Assembly (NCBI GenBank): GCA_963732865.1
Contig: CAVTBC010000004.1
Location: 310,001 to 374,000 of the forward strand
Direction of reading: 5' to 3'
Length of the DNA stretch: 64,000 nt
Source of the DNA: JADLGL01 sp963732865
GTDB taxonomy: Bacteria > Pseudomonadota > Alphaproteobacteria > Rhizobiales > Kaistiaceae
Shown here: piece by piece, positions 17,534 to 26,187 of the stretch
How the letters are laid out: the number at the start of each line of letters is the position of its first letter
How positions within the stretch are numbered: the first letter of the stretch is position 1
The notes under the pieces: generated by a model
What the model saw: only the letters and a program-made list of their open reading frames with translations
Database searches by the model: none
Told to the model about the DNA's origin: nothing
Program-made: the position numbers and the translations under genes

Positions 17534-18538
17534 CTAGAGCGCGCGACCGAGCACTTTAGCAAGCGTGGCGGCAATATAGGGATCACGGATTCGCAGATTG
17601 GACCGGTCCAGGATGTTTGCCAGTAGCGCCCTGAAGGCCGGGGGAGTGGTTTCGATTGACGGGAGAAACGGCCGCTCCGTTCGCTCCGGCGTCGGTCGGC
17701 GGGAGGGAAGCGGCACCCCCGCATATTCGTTCAGCCATTGTGCGTCGGCGGCGAATTGCTCCGACAACGCCTGCTCCTGGGCGGTCGTGAGGTAGCGGAC
17801 TTCGGTGGGTATGCGCCGGGTGTCCGCCTCCGCGCCAACCCGAGACAGCCAGCGCTCGAAGGCGTGCCGCCGCGCCATCAGCGCGCCCGGCGTCGCTTCG
17901 TGCGCGACCATTGCACGGGCGAGTTCGCCGATCAGCCAACTGCGCGATTGGGCGCGACGCGGTATCGTTCGCAGCTCAGCGCCGATCACGTGGACGAAAT
18001 CCGCCGCTGCGTCACGCCGCGGAAGGTCGGCCGTGTAGCGAACTGCGATCGCCTCGGTGCCGAAAGCCGTCGCCCACGCTGTCACCGCGCGGCGGACAGT
18101 CAGGTACCGCGTGCCGCGGCGCGCGAAAAACCGGTCAAAGCCGCCCTCGCTTTCCGCACCTTCCGGGCGGTGGAGATAGAGCGACTGAAGCCATTCGCCA
18201 TAGGGGCGCAGATAGAGCACGATCCGCGTAGGCTGCTCCGGCGGCAGCATTTGGCGCAGGAACCGTGTGCCGTCGGGGCCGACCTTCCAAAGAAACTCCG
18301 ACGAAACAACCACCCTCGCATGGGGATTGGCGGCGATGCATTGCAGGAGGCCGTCGAGCGCGGCCGTTCGCTGTCCGGCCGACAATGCCTCAGCCAGCGC
18401 CCGGAAATTGCAGGAATTCTCCAAGGCGGCGTCGGGCCAGACGACGCCTTGCCGGGCGAGCGCCTGCCGGTTCTCGCCGAGGGTCGTCTGGATGCTCGTT
18501 GATCCGCTTCGGCCCGGGCCAATATGCACAATGAGCAA
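17534..18538 (-). CDS. Sulfotransferase-like P-loop protein
   Basis: The N-terminus, IVHIGPGRSGSTSIQTTLGENR, has the 5'-phosphosulfate loop pattern of the sulfotransferase superfamily (HxGxxxxGSTSIQ). RVVVSSEFLW and RIVLYLRPYGEWLQSLY fit the 3'-phosphate-binding strand and helix. I choose TTG 18538 because the fold begins there; a GTG at 18619 would add 27 unconserved residues. At about 334 residues it matches stand-alone bacterial sulfotransferase-like proteins found near polysaccharide genes, but none is adjacent here. Acceptor unknown. Confidence 0.6.
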   Translation of the reverse strand: MLIVHIGPGRSGSTSIQTTLGENRQALARQGVVWPDAALENSCNFRALAEALSAGQRTAALDGLLQCIAANPHARVVVSSEFLWKVGPDGTRFLRQMLPPEQPTRIVLYLRPYGEWLQSLYLHRPEGAESEGGFDRFFARRGTRYLTVRRAVTAWATAFGTEAIAVRYTADLPRRDAAADFVHVIGAELRTIPRRAQSRSWLIGELARAMVAHEATPGALMARRHAFERWLSRVGAEADTRRIPTEVRYLTTAQEQALSEQFAADAQWLNEYAGVPLPSRRPTPERTERPFLPSIETTPPAFRALLANILDRSNLRIRDPYIAATLAKVLGRAL

Positions 18539-18597
18539 GATTGCTTCGCCGCGTCGCCGGTTTGTTTCTGATGACCGGACCCTGCTGATGTGGCCAC

Positions 18598-18618
18598 GTT
18601 CGGTCAACCGTTCGGTCA
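18598..18618. repeat. Direct repeat before the sulfotransferase-like gene
   Basis: The decamer CGTTCGGTCA occurs twice, at 18598-18607 and 18609-18618, one base apart. It lies in the 50-120 base zone between two divergent genes, where a dimeric regulator or sigma factor could bind. No protein can be assigned. Confidence 0.5.
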
Positions 18619-18668
18619 CGCCACCAGCAAGGATTTGTTAACCATAAGGCGAGCAACACTCGTCGCTC

Positions 18669-19547
18669 ATGGTGGCGTTTCGACTCCGCAGTGTCAGCGC
18701 TAAATCACAGCCTCCGGCATGGCTCGGCCGCATCGTGCTGTCGGCCTTGTGCTGCGTTGCCCTTGCCGTGGCCACGCGGTCGGCGCGGGCGATGGAGAAG
18801 GTGCTTTCCGTCACCTACGACATCACGATTGCGGGGATCCACGCCGGACAGGTCGACGCGGTCGGACATTTCGTCGATGGCGGCTATGCCATCGCCCTCA
18901 ATGGCTATGCCGGCGGCATCACGCGCATGCTCACCGACGCGTCGGCGACGATGACGGCCGACGGCAATATCCGCGGCACGGACGTCCTGCCGGCGCATTA
19001 TCAGATCGACATGAACGAGGCAGGGCAACAGTCCGAGGCGCGGATCGCGCTGCGTGACCGTTCGGTCATGGATCTCTTCGTCAATCCAGGCCTCGTCCCG
19101 ACGCTGCAGCGCGTGCCGCTGACGATGGATCACGTTCACAATGTCGTCGATCCGATGAGCGCGCTCTTCGTCGCGATTGGGCAAATGCCCGCCTCCGGTC
19201 CGGAAGTCTGCAATCGCACTCTCGCCATTTTCGACGGCTGGCAGCGCTATGACGTCGATATGACCTATGTCGCGACGCGAACCGTCTTTGGCACGCGCAA
19301 TTCCTACAGCGGCGAAAGCTTCGTCTGCAGCGCCCGCTATGCACCGATTGCCGGCCACGATCTGACGACGCCTGCGGTCGCCTATATGTCGGACAATGAC
19401 CGGCTTGAAGTGTCGCTGATCCCGCTTGCGGGGGTCGGCATTCTGATCCCCTATGAGTTGCTGATCGGCACGGAGATCGGCGACGTTGTCGTGCGCCTCG
19501 ATCGAATGGAGCTTGCGGACGTTCCAGGCACCGTCGCCGGCCGTTAA
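18669..19547 (+). CDS. DUF3108 periplasmic protein
   Basis: A 292-residue exported protein with a hydrophobic signal segment (LSALCCVALAVATRSARA) and a DUF3108 body: VTYDITIAGIHAGQ, a lipocalin-like beta pattern, then SALFVAIGQMPASGPEVCNRT, the conserved middle motif, and IFDGWQRYDVD. Two cysteines (CNRT and FVCSARY) probably pair. The family is linked to the cell envelope but lacks a proven function. Its position between rpmB and the Suv3-like helicase is conserved in related genomes. Confidence 0.82.
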   Translation: MVAFRLRSVSAKSQPPAWLGRIVLSALCCVALAVATRSARAMEKVLSVTYDITIAGIHAGQVDAVGHFVDGGYAIALNGYAGGITRMLTDASATMTADGNIRGTDVLPAHYQIDMNEAGQQSEARIALRDRSVMDLFVNPGLVPTLQRVPLTMDHVHNVVDPMSALFVAIGQMPASGPEVCNRTLAIFDGWQRYDVDMTYVATRTVFGTRNSYSGESFVCSARYAPIAGHDLTTPAVAYMSDNDRLEVSLIPLAGVGILIPYELLIGTEIGDVVVRLDRMELADVPGTVAGR

Positions 19548-19639
19548 CGACTTCCCTGGAAACCGGTGAAAGGCGAATCCATATCTAGGGTTGTCGGCTG
19601 AACGCCACCCCCGATCTGGTGGTGAACGGAACGTGAAAT

Positions 19640-19669
19640 ACCCCGAGTCAGTGATTCGGGCGGGGTTTG
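19640..19669 (+). terminator. Possible terminator after the DUF3108 gene
   Basis: ACCCCG and CGGGGT can pair around a 15-base loop and are followed by TTGTT. An alternative inner stem (CCCGA with TCGGG) competes with it. Weak but well placed. Confidence 0.35.
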
Positions 19670-19801
19670 TTCCAGACTCGTTCCGAACCTTAATTGCATC
19701 GGTGATTTTCGCGGGTTGCGGGCGATGCCGGCATGGGTGTTAGTCAGCGCAGGAAGGCCCACTCCGCCTCGTTGGCCGACGACGGATTTCGCCGGGAACG
19801 C

Positions 19802-22800
19802 ATGACCATCCCTACTTCGCCGGGACGAGACACAAGGCAGCCGGGCCGCGGTGTGACCGCCGTTCTCGGCCCGACCAATACCGGCAAGACGCATCTCGCC
19901 ATCGAGCGCATGCTGGCGCATTCGTCGGGGGTCATCGGCCTGCCGCTGCGTCTCCTGGCGCGCGAGGTCTATAACCGGGTCGTCGAGCGGGTCGGCCCGG
20001 ACGCCGTGGCGCTGATCACCGGCGAAGAGAAGATCGTTCCCAAATCGGCGCGCTATCGCGTCTGTACGGTCGAGGCGCTGCCCGAGGCGACTGACGCCTC
20101 GTTTCTGGCGATCGACGAAATCCAAATCGCCGCCGATCTCGAGCGCGGCCACGTCTTCACCGACCGCATTCTCAACATGCGCGGGCGCGACGAGACGCTG
20201 CTCCTTGGTGCGGCGACGATGCGGCACGTCATCGAGAAGCTGATCCCCGGCGTCGACATCGTCACCCGGCCGCGCATGTCGGTCTTGACCTATGCCGGCA
20301 CGAAAAAGATCACGCGCCTGCCGCGCCGTTCGGCGGTCGTCGCCTTCTCTGCCGATGAGGTCTATGCGATCGGCGAACTGATCCGGCGTCAACGCGGCGG
20401 CGTCGCCGTCGTGCTAGGCGCGCTCAGCCCGCGCACGCGCAATGCGCAGGTCGAGCTCTATCAGAGCGGCGACGTCGACTACATCGTCGCCACCGACGCG
20501 ATCGGCATGGGGCTCAATCTCGACCTCGACCATGTCGCCTTCGCCTCGGACCGGAAATTCGACGGCTACCAATATCGCCGCCTGACGCCCGCCGAATTCG
20601 CGCAGGTTGCCGGCCGCGCCGGCCGGCATATGCGTGACGGCACGTTCGGCGTCACCGGCCGCGTCGATCCGCTTGAGGACGATCTGGTCGAGGCCCTGGA
20701 GTCGCACCGCTTCGATCCGGTGAAGACCGTGCAATGGCGCAACGCCGTTCTCGACTTCTCCAGTCTGGCTGCGCTCCACGACAGCCTGGAGAAGCCGCCG
20801 GCGCAAGACGGTCTGGTGAAGGCGCCGCCGGCCGAGGATCAGCGTGTCCTCGAGGCGGCGATGCGCGACGCCAAGGTCGCAGCACTCGCCGATCGCCGCG
20901 AGCGCATCACGCTCCTCTGGGATGTTAGCCAGTTGCCCGACTATCGCCGGATTGCTCCTGCAAACCATGCCGATCTAGTGCTCACCGTATATGGTGATCT
21001 GGTCCGCGATGGCGTCATCAACGCGGATTGGTTTGCTGGCCAAATAGCCTTTGCCGATCGGACCGATGGCGACATCGACACGCTATCGAATCGGATCGCG
21101 CATATCCGAACTTGGAACTACGCCGCTAACCGTTCGAACTGGCTGGCTGATCAAACGCATTGGCAGGAGCGGACGCGGGCGATAGAGGATCGTTTGTCGG
21201 ATGCGCTGCACGAAAGATTGACGCAGCGCTTTGTCGACCGGCGCACCAGCGTGCTGATGCGCCGGCTGAGAGAGAACGCAATGCTCGATGCCGAGGTCAC
21301 CGATAGCGGAGACGTCATAGTCGAGGGCCAGCTTGTCGGGCAATTGGACGGCTTTCGCTTCGTCCCCGATCCCGGCGCAGGCGGTCCCGACGCCAAGGCG
21401 CTCCGCACCGCAGCGCAGAAGGCGCTCACCGGCGAAATCAAACGCCGGGCCGATGCCGTCGCCGCTGCAGGCAACGAGCAGTTCACGCTCGCGGCCGATG
21501 GCGCCTTGCGCTGGCGCGGCCTCGCCATCGCCCGGCTGGTCAAAGGATCGGAGCCGCTCAAGCCGCGTCTCGTCCTGCTGTCCGACGAAGGCCTGACCGG
21601 ACCGGATCAGGAGGCTGTCCAAACGAGGCTCGATCTGTGGCTTGGCCAGCACACCCAGACCTTGCTGAAGCCGCTCTTCGATCTCCAAACCTCCGAGCAG
21701 TTGCCCGCCAATGCGCGTGGGCTGGCCTTCCGGCTCGCCGAAGCGTTCGGCGTCATCGAGCGGAAGGACATCGCCGAGGAGGTGCGTGGCCTCGAACAGG
21801 ATGTGCGGGCCGGCCTGCGGCATCTCGGCGTGCGTTTCGGTGCGCACCACATCTACGTGCCGCAACTCCTCAAGCCCGGACCGAGCGGTCTTTTGGCGAT
21901 CCTGTGGGGCTTGCAGCATGATGGTTTCGAAACGCCGGGCATCGCCGAACTCCCCGGTCTTTCCGCCGCCGGCCGGACGACGGTCCCCGTCGACCCGGCG
22001 ATTCCGAAGGAACTCTACCGCGTCGTCGGCTATCGCCTGTGCGGGGAGCGCGCGGTCAGGATCGATATTCTCGAGCGCCTCGCCGACCTCATCCGGCCGC
22101 TGATCGCCTGGAAGCCGACCGAGGCCGAACCCAATCCGCCGGACGGCGCCGCGCCGCCGGGAGGCTTCACCGTCACGCCGCAGATGACCTCGTTGCTGGG
22201 CGCGTCGGGCGATGATTTTGCTTCAGTGCTGAAATCACTCGGCTATCGCGTGGAGCGCAAACCGGCGCCGCCGAAGCCGAAGGAAGCGGCCTCCGAACCC
22301 GTCGCAGCTGCCGACGCTGAAACGGACACGCCGCCGGCAACCGAAGCCATCGCCGAGGGGCCTGCCATGGCCGACGCTGCCGACGCAGAACCGGACGCGC
22401 TGCCGGCGACCGAGGCTGGTGCCGAGGAGCCCGCCGAGCCTGCCGTGGCTTCGGCTGAGGCCGACGTGACGCCGCCCGCCGAGCCGCTGCCCGTAGCGGC
22501 GGAGTCAGAGGCGTTCGAGGCGGCTTTGGCGGCATTGGCCGGTTTCGAAGAAACGCCGGTCGATGTTGCGCCGTCTCAGGCCGATGGTGGGGACGGGGCA
22601 GAGCAGATGCCGGCTGCACAGGCTGCCGAGCCAATCTCCGCTAGCGATGCTGACGGCGCCGCTATCGCCGCAGAGCCGGCGGCTGTTGTGGAAGAAGAGC
22701 AGCTCTTCATCGAAATCTGGCGCCCGGTGCGATCGGCGCGCCGTCCGAATGCGGCACGGCCGCAGCGCCATGAGACGACGAGCCGGACGAATGCGCCGGC

Positions 22801-23035
22801 CGAAAGGGAAAAGACGCCGGACGGTCCGCATGAGGAACGTCGATCCAAGGGCCCGCGCCGCGGTCGGCCACAACGCAGTGAACGGCCGGGCGGCGAGGGC
22901 AAGCCGCGCTTTGCCAAACAACGCGAAGCACCGGCCCGGAAGGTAGAACCGCCGCGCGAGCGGCCGATCGATCCGGATTCGCCCTTCGCGAAGCTTGCGG
23001 CACTCAAGGCGGACCTCGAACGCAATCGCGAATGA
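19802..23035 (+). CDS. Suv3-like (SUPV3L1-type) RNA helicase with long disordered tail
   Basis: A 1077-residue superfamily 2 helicase related to mitochondrial SUV3, probably acting in RNA turnover. Walker A is GPTNTGKT (near residue 25), motif II DEIQ, motif V ATDAIGMGLNLDL and motif VI QVAGRAGRH. A long middle region follows, then a low-complexity part (about residues 820-1000) rich in Ala, Glu and Pro with repeated PATEA and ADAEPD units, and a basic Arg/Pro/Gly end (RRGRPQRSERPGG) likely to bind RNA. I take ATG 19802; ATG 19733 would add 23 residues. The stop overlaps the S4-domain gene by four bases. Confidence 0.88.
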   Translation: MTIPTSPGRDTRQPGRGVTAVLGPTNTGKTHLAIERMLAHSSGVIGLPLRLLAREVYNRVVERVGPDAVALITGEEKIVPKSARYRVCTVEALPEATDASFLAIDEIQIAADLERGHVFTDRILNMRGRDETLLLGAATMRHVIEKLIPGVDIVTRPRMSVLTYAGTKKITRLPRRSAVVAFSADEVYAIGELIRRQRGGVAVVLGALSPRTRNAQVELYQSGDVDYIVATDAIGMGLNLDLDHVAFASDRKFDGYQYRRLTPAEFAQVAGRAGRHMRDGTFGVTGRVDPLEDDLVEALESHRFDPVKTVQWRNAVLDFSSLAALHDSLEKPPAQDGLVKAPPAEDQRVLEAAMRDAKVAALADRRERITLLWDVSQLPDYRRIAPANHADLVLTVYGDLVRDGVINADWFAGQIAFADRTDGDIDTLSNRIAHIRTWNYAANRSNWLADQTHWQERTRAIEDRLSDALHERLTQRFVDRRTSVLMRRLRENAMLDAEVTDSGDVIVEGQLVGQLDGFRFVPDPGAGGPDAKALRTAAQKALTGEIKRRADAVAAAGNEQFTLAADGALRWRGLAIARLVKGSEPLKPRLVLLSDEGLTGPDQEAVQTRLDLWLGQHTQTLLKPLFDLQTSEQLPANARGLAFRLAEAFGVIERKDIAEEVRGLEQDVRAGLRHLGVRFGAHHIYVPQLLKPGPSGLLAILWGLQHDGFETPGIAELPGLSAAGRTTVPVDPAIPKELYRVVGYRLCGERAVRIDILERLADLIRPLIAWKPTEAEPNPPDGAAPPGGFTVTPQMTSLLGASGDDFASVLKSLGYRVERKPAPPKPKEAASEPVAAADAETDTPPATEAIAEGPAMADAADAEPDALPATEAGAEEPAEPAVASAEADVTPPAEPLPVAAESEAFEAALAALAGFEETPVDVAPSQADGGDGAEQMPAAQAAEPISASDADGAAIAAEPAAVVEEEQLFIEIWRPVRSARRPNAARPQRHETTSRTNAPAEREKTPDGPHEERRSKGPRRGRPQRSERPGGEGKPRFAKQREAPARKVEPPRERPIDPDSPFAKLAALKADLERNRE

Positions 23036-23409
23036 TCGAAGGCCAGCGGATCGACAAATGGCTGTGGCATGCGCGTTTCGCCAAGACGCGGACGGCGGCC
23101 CAGTTGTTGGCGCGATCGGGTGGCGTTCGCGTCAACCGGGTCAGAAGCGACAGCGCCAGCCGGATGGTGAAGATCGGCGATGTCCTGACAATCGCTCAGG
23201 GTAACGGTGTTCGCGTCGTGAAGATCGCCGGTTTCAGCGAGCGCCGCGGGCCCGCGGCGGCGGCTCAGGCACTCTATGAAGAAATCGCCGAGCCGGTGCG
23301 CCAATCGGCCGATGCGCCGCCCTTGCCGGCGCTGGAGGCTTCGCCGCGCCCAAACAAGCGAGACCGCCGGCTGCGCCTGCAGATGAAGCAGACCGGTGCC
23401 CCCTCGTGA
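23032..23409 (+). CDS. hslR: S4-domain RNA-binding protein (Hsp15/HslR family)
   Basis: A 125-residue protein with an S4 domain at its start: RIDKWLWHARFAKTRTAA, LARSGGVRVN and VKIGDVLTI. Hsp15 in E. coli binds stalled 50S subunits that carry nascent tRNA. The tail ends in a basic stretch (RPNKRDRRLRLQMK). Overlap with the helicase stop (ATGA) implies coupled translation of two RNA-binding proteins. Confidence 0.88.
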   Translation: MIEGQRIDKWLWHARFAKTRTAAQLLARSGGVRVNRVRSDSASRMVKIGDVLTIAQGNGVRVVKIAGFSERRGPAAAAQALYEEIAEPVRQSADAPPLPALEASPRPNKRDRRLRLQMKQTGAPS

Positions 23410-23456
23410 AGAATTTTCGCCAATGTGAACGACCGACGACAATGGTGACCTTGTCG

Positions 23457-23485
23457 GGAAATGCCTTAGCCGCTAGGCATTTTCC
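23457..23485 (+). terminator. Terminator-like hairpin after hslR
   Basis: AAATGCCT and AGGCATTT form a perfect eight-base stem around an eight-base loop, extended by GG/CC past a bulged T, and end in a short T run. It lies about 50 bases after hslR and 45 before fdxA. Confidence 0.5.
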
Positions 23486-23529
23486 TACGTTTCGAGCCAT
23501 GCTCGCCGCTGGGGGAGGAGAAGACTGAA

Positions 23530-23868
23530 TTGACCTATATCGTCAACGAAAACTGCATTCGCTGCAAATACATGGATTGTGTCGAGGTTTGCCCGGTGGA
23601 TTGCTTCTACGAGGGCGAGAACATGCTCGTCATCCATCCGGATGAGTGCATCGATTGCGGCGTGTGCGAGCCGGAATGCCCGGTCGATGCGATCAAGCCC
23701 GATACCGAGCCGGGTGCGGAACAATGGCTTGGCCTCAACGCTGAGTTTGCGTCGAAATGGCCAAATATCACCGCGAAGCGAGCGCCTCCCAGCGATGCGA
23801 AGCAGTATGAAGGTGTGCCTGACAAGCTGAATCAGTTCTTCTCGCCGGAGCCGGGCGAGGGCGACTAA
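23530..23868 (+). CDS. fdxA: Seven-iron ferredoxin FdxA
   Basis: A 112-residue 7Fe ferredoxin holding one [3Fe-4S] and one [4Fe-4S] cluster. The first cysteine set is CIRCKYMDCVEVCPVDC and the second CIDCGVCEPECP. It starts at TTG 23530, with GGAGGAG upstream, giving TYIVNENC. The C-terminal extension (WLGLNAEFASKWPNIT) is typical of the FdxA/FdII type. It donates electrons to unknown partners. Position before carD is conserved in the group. Confidence 0.96.
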   Translation: MTYIVNENCIRCKYMDCVEVCPVDCFYEGENMLVIHPDECIDCGVCEPECPVDAIKPDTEPGAEQWLGLNAEFASKWPNITAKRAPPSDAKQYEGVPDKLNQFFSPEPGEGD

Positions 23869-23935
23869 TCTACGGCATCTTCGCGGTCGCGGGTTCACAT
23901 TGGACGGAGGCGTTGCCGCGGGATGGGGCAACCCT

Positions 23936-23964
23936 TTGAAACTCGCCTATTTTTGTGCTATATA
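23936..23964 (+). promoter_or_regulatory. Sigma-70-type promoter upstream of carD
   Basis: TTGAAA and TATATA are separated by exactly 17 bases. The predicted start near 23971 leaves a leader of about 195 bases before carD, long for this genome. Confidence 0.6.
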
Positions 23965-24167
23965 GGCTTCAATCTGTCCTCCCTCGTCCAGAATTGGGCA
24001 TAGCAGCCGTGTCCCACGTCATGCGGCAATAAGGGCGCCGTCCGTGCGGGTCACCGCCGGCCGGTCGCAGGCTATCGCTCTAAACTTGGCCAGTTGGACA
24101 GACTTGGCTCGCGACGTCGCCATGAAAGACGATCGAGAGGTTCTGAGCGTCCAGGAGCAATACGCGT

Positions 24168-24746
24168 ATGGTTGCAACAAAGAAAGCCGCCACCAAGCCG
24201 GAGTTCAAGGCTGGTGAGCACATCGTCTATCCGGCGCATGGTGTCGGCAAGATCGTTCGTCTCGAAAACCAGGAAGTCGCGGGCGCCAAGCTTGAGCTCT
24301 TCGTCGTGTTTTTCGAGAAGGACAAGATGACGTTGCGCGTACCGGTGCCGAAGGCGAAGACCGTGGGCATGCGCAAGCTCGCCGATACGACGACGGTCGA
24401 GCGGTCGCTCGAAATCGTTCGCGGCCGCGCGCGGATCAAGCGGACCATGTGGAGCCGCCGGGCGCAGGAATATGAGGCCAAGATCAACTCGGGCGATTTG
24501 TTCGCGATCGCCGAGGTGGTGCGCGACCTTTACCGCTCCGAAGCGCAGCCCGAGCAGTCCTACAGCGAGCGCCAGCTCTATGAGGCGGCGCTCGACCGCA
24601 TGTCCCGCGAAATCGCCGCGGTGACGGCTCAGTCGGAAACTGAGGCGGTGCAGAAGATCGAGCAGAATCTCGCCAAGAGCCCCCGCCGTGCCGCCAAGGG
24701 CGCTGCGGATCCGGCGGCCGAGCCTGCCGACCAGGCCGCTGCCTGA
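24168..24746 (+). CDS. carD: CarD-family transcription regulator
   Basis: A 192-residue CarD protein, which binds RNA polymerase beta and stabilises open promoter complexes. The N-terminal RNAP-interaction domain reads FKAGEHIVYPAHGVGKI and LRVPVPKAKTVGMRKL; the helical C-terminal domain reads RARIKRTMWSRRAQEYEAKINSGD. The Lys-rich start (ATKKAATKP) and Ala/Pro-rich tail are common in this order. It is preceded by a strong promoter and a long leader. Confidence 0.95.
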   Translation: MVATKKAATKPEFKAGEHIVYPAHGVGKIVRLENQEVAGAKLELFVVFFEKDKMTLRVPVPKAKTVGMRKLADTTTVERSLEIVRGRARIKRTMWSRRAQEYEAKINSGDLFAIAEVVRDLYRSEAQPEQSYSERQLYEAALDRMSREIAAVTAQSETEAVQKIEQNLAKSPRRAAKGAADPAAEPADQAAA

Positions 24747-24758
24747 CGCCGCTGCGAT

Positions 24759-26171
24759 CTAGTCAGTAACGATTTTGATGCGCGAGCCCGGTGCCGGATT
24801 GGTGCCGGGCTCGATGCTATTCAGGATGCGCAGCAGATCGGCTGGCCGGTCGGTACCGCGCATTTGTTGCGCCAGGGTGTCGATCGTGTCGTCGTTGCCG
24901 ACGGTGACGATCGCGATGCGCAGGGGCCGGAGGCTGGCGATCTCGGTCGGCGTCAGCTGACGGAAGCTGCCGGCGATGGCGGCGGCAACTTGAGTGAAGG
25001 CCTCGCTGTCGTGGTCGCTGGCGAAGATGAAGCGATAGGTCGCGTTGCCGATGGATATGACCGTGATGCGGAAATACCAGCCCGCAGCGGTCGCGGATGC
25101 TGAGGCGGCCTCAAGGCCGTTGATCGTCAGCGGCGTCACGCTTGCCGAATCCAAGCCGTTCACCCAGCCTGAGCGCAGATAGTCCGAAAGGCTCTGGCTC
25201 GGCGGCACGCCGACCGTATCGAAGCGGAGCGCCGTACCGTCGCCGGCAGTGGCGAGGACCGCCTCGCGCGTGTTGTCGAGGGTGAAGTTGTCGGCAACGG
25301 CAAAGGCGATGCCGAGATTGGCGTGATAGAACGTCCGGCCGCGGATGTAGCCCTGATTGGCGTCGTCGCCGAAGACGATGCCATTGATCCCGGCGAGGTA
25401 TTCGTCGCGGTCGGTCGCGCCGGTGCCGGGCGGGCCATATTGCTGCGCCACGGCGGTGGCGGCGTCGATCCGCTCCTGGTTGGAGGGGTGCGTCGCCAGG
25501 AAGTCCGGCAACTGGTCTTGCTGAATACCGACCGCCGTCCGGTAGCTCTGATAGCGGCTCATGGTGGTTAGGAAGCGCGCCGCCGCATAGGGGTCGTAGC
25601 CGGCCCTGGCCAACGTGGCGATGCCGATGGCGTCGGCTTCCAGTTCCTGTTGGCGAGAGAAGCCGGCGAGCGTGCGCTGGCTGGCGGTCACGGCCGCTTG
25701 CGCTGCGGCGGGGTCCTGCACGGCGTTGGCGACCGTATCATCGAGGATTGCCTCGGCGAGCGCCTGGTTGCGTCGCTCTGTGGCATGGTCGGCCGTGACA
25801 TGGGCCATTTCGTGGGCGAGGACGGCCGCCAACTCCGATGAATCATTGGCGAGCGCGATCAGGCCGCGCGTCACATAGAGATGTCCGTCCGGCACGGCGA
25901 AAGCATTGATCGCGGCGGCGTTGAGGATGGTGATGCTGTAGGAGCGGGCGGGATCTTCCGAGGCGGCAATCAGCCGGCTGACGATCCGCGCCAGCGATCG
26001 CTCGAGTTGGGTGTTGTGATAGACGCCGCCATAAGCCTGCACGATCGTGGCGTCGGGCGCCGTGCCCGTGGCTGCCGCTGGTGCCTGTTCGGTCGAGGTG
26101 GCGCCATTGAACGCGGGCACGCAGCCGGCCAGCAACAAGGCAGCCGCGAGCACCAGCCACTGGTTCCGCAT
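24759..26171 (-). CDS. M48-family zinc metalloprotease, lipoprotein
   Basis: About 470 residues. A lipobox LLLAGC anchors it to a membrane on the periplasmic side. The zinc site is HEMAH in ELAAVLAHEMAHVTADHA, with the third ligand in QELEADAIGI. This is the BepA/LoiP-like group that oversees outer-membrane protein quality. The C-terminal part ends in a LysM-like segment (VGNDDTIDTLAQQM, LNSIEPGTNPAPGSRIKIV). I choose ATG 26171, which has GGAAAG upstream; ATG 26183 is possible. Confidence 0.88.
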   Translation of the reverse strand: MRNQWLVLAAALLLAGCVPAFNGATSTEQAPAAATGTAPDATIVQAYGGVYHNTQLERSLARIVSRLIAASEDPARSYSITILNAAAINAFAVPDGHLYVTRGLIALANDSSELAAVLAHEMAHVTADHATERRNQALAEAILDDTVANAVQDPAAAQAAVTASQRTLAGFSRQQELEADAIGIATLARAGYDPYAAARFLTTMSRYQSYRTAVGIQQDQLPDFLATHPSNQERIDAATAVAQQYGPPGTGATDRDEYLAGINGIVFGDDANQGYIRGRTFYHANLGIAFAVADNFTLDNTREAVLATAGDGTALRFDTVGVPPSQSLSDYLRSGWVNGLDSASVTPLTINGLEAASASATAAGWYFRITVISIGNATYRFIFASDHDSEAFTQVAAAIAGSFRQLTPTEIASLRPLRIAIVTVGNDDTIDTLAQQMRGTDRPADLLRILNSIEPGTNPAPGSRIKIVTD

Positions 26172-26187
26172 CGCTTTCCGCATCCCG

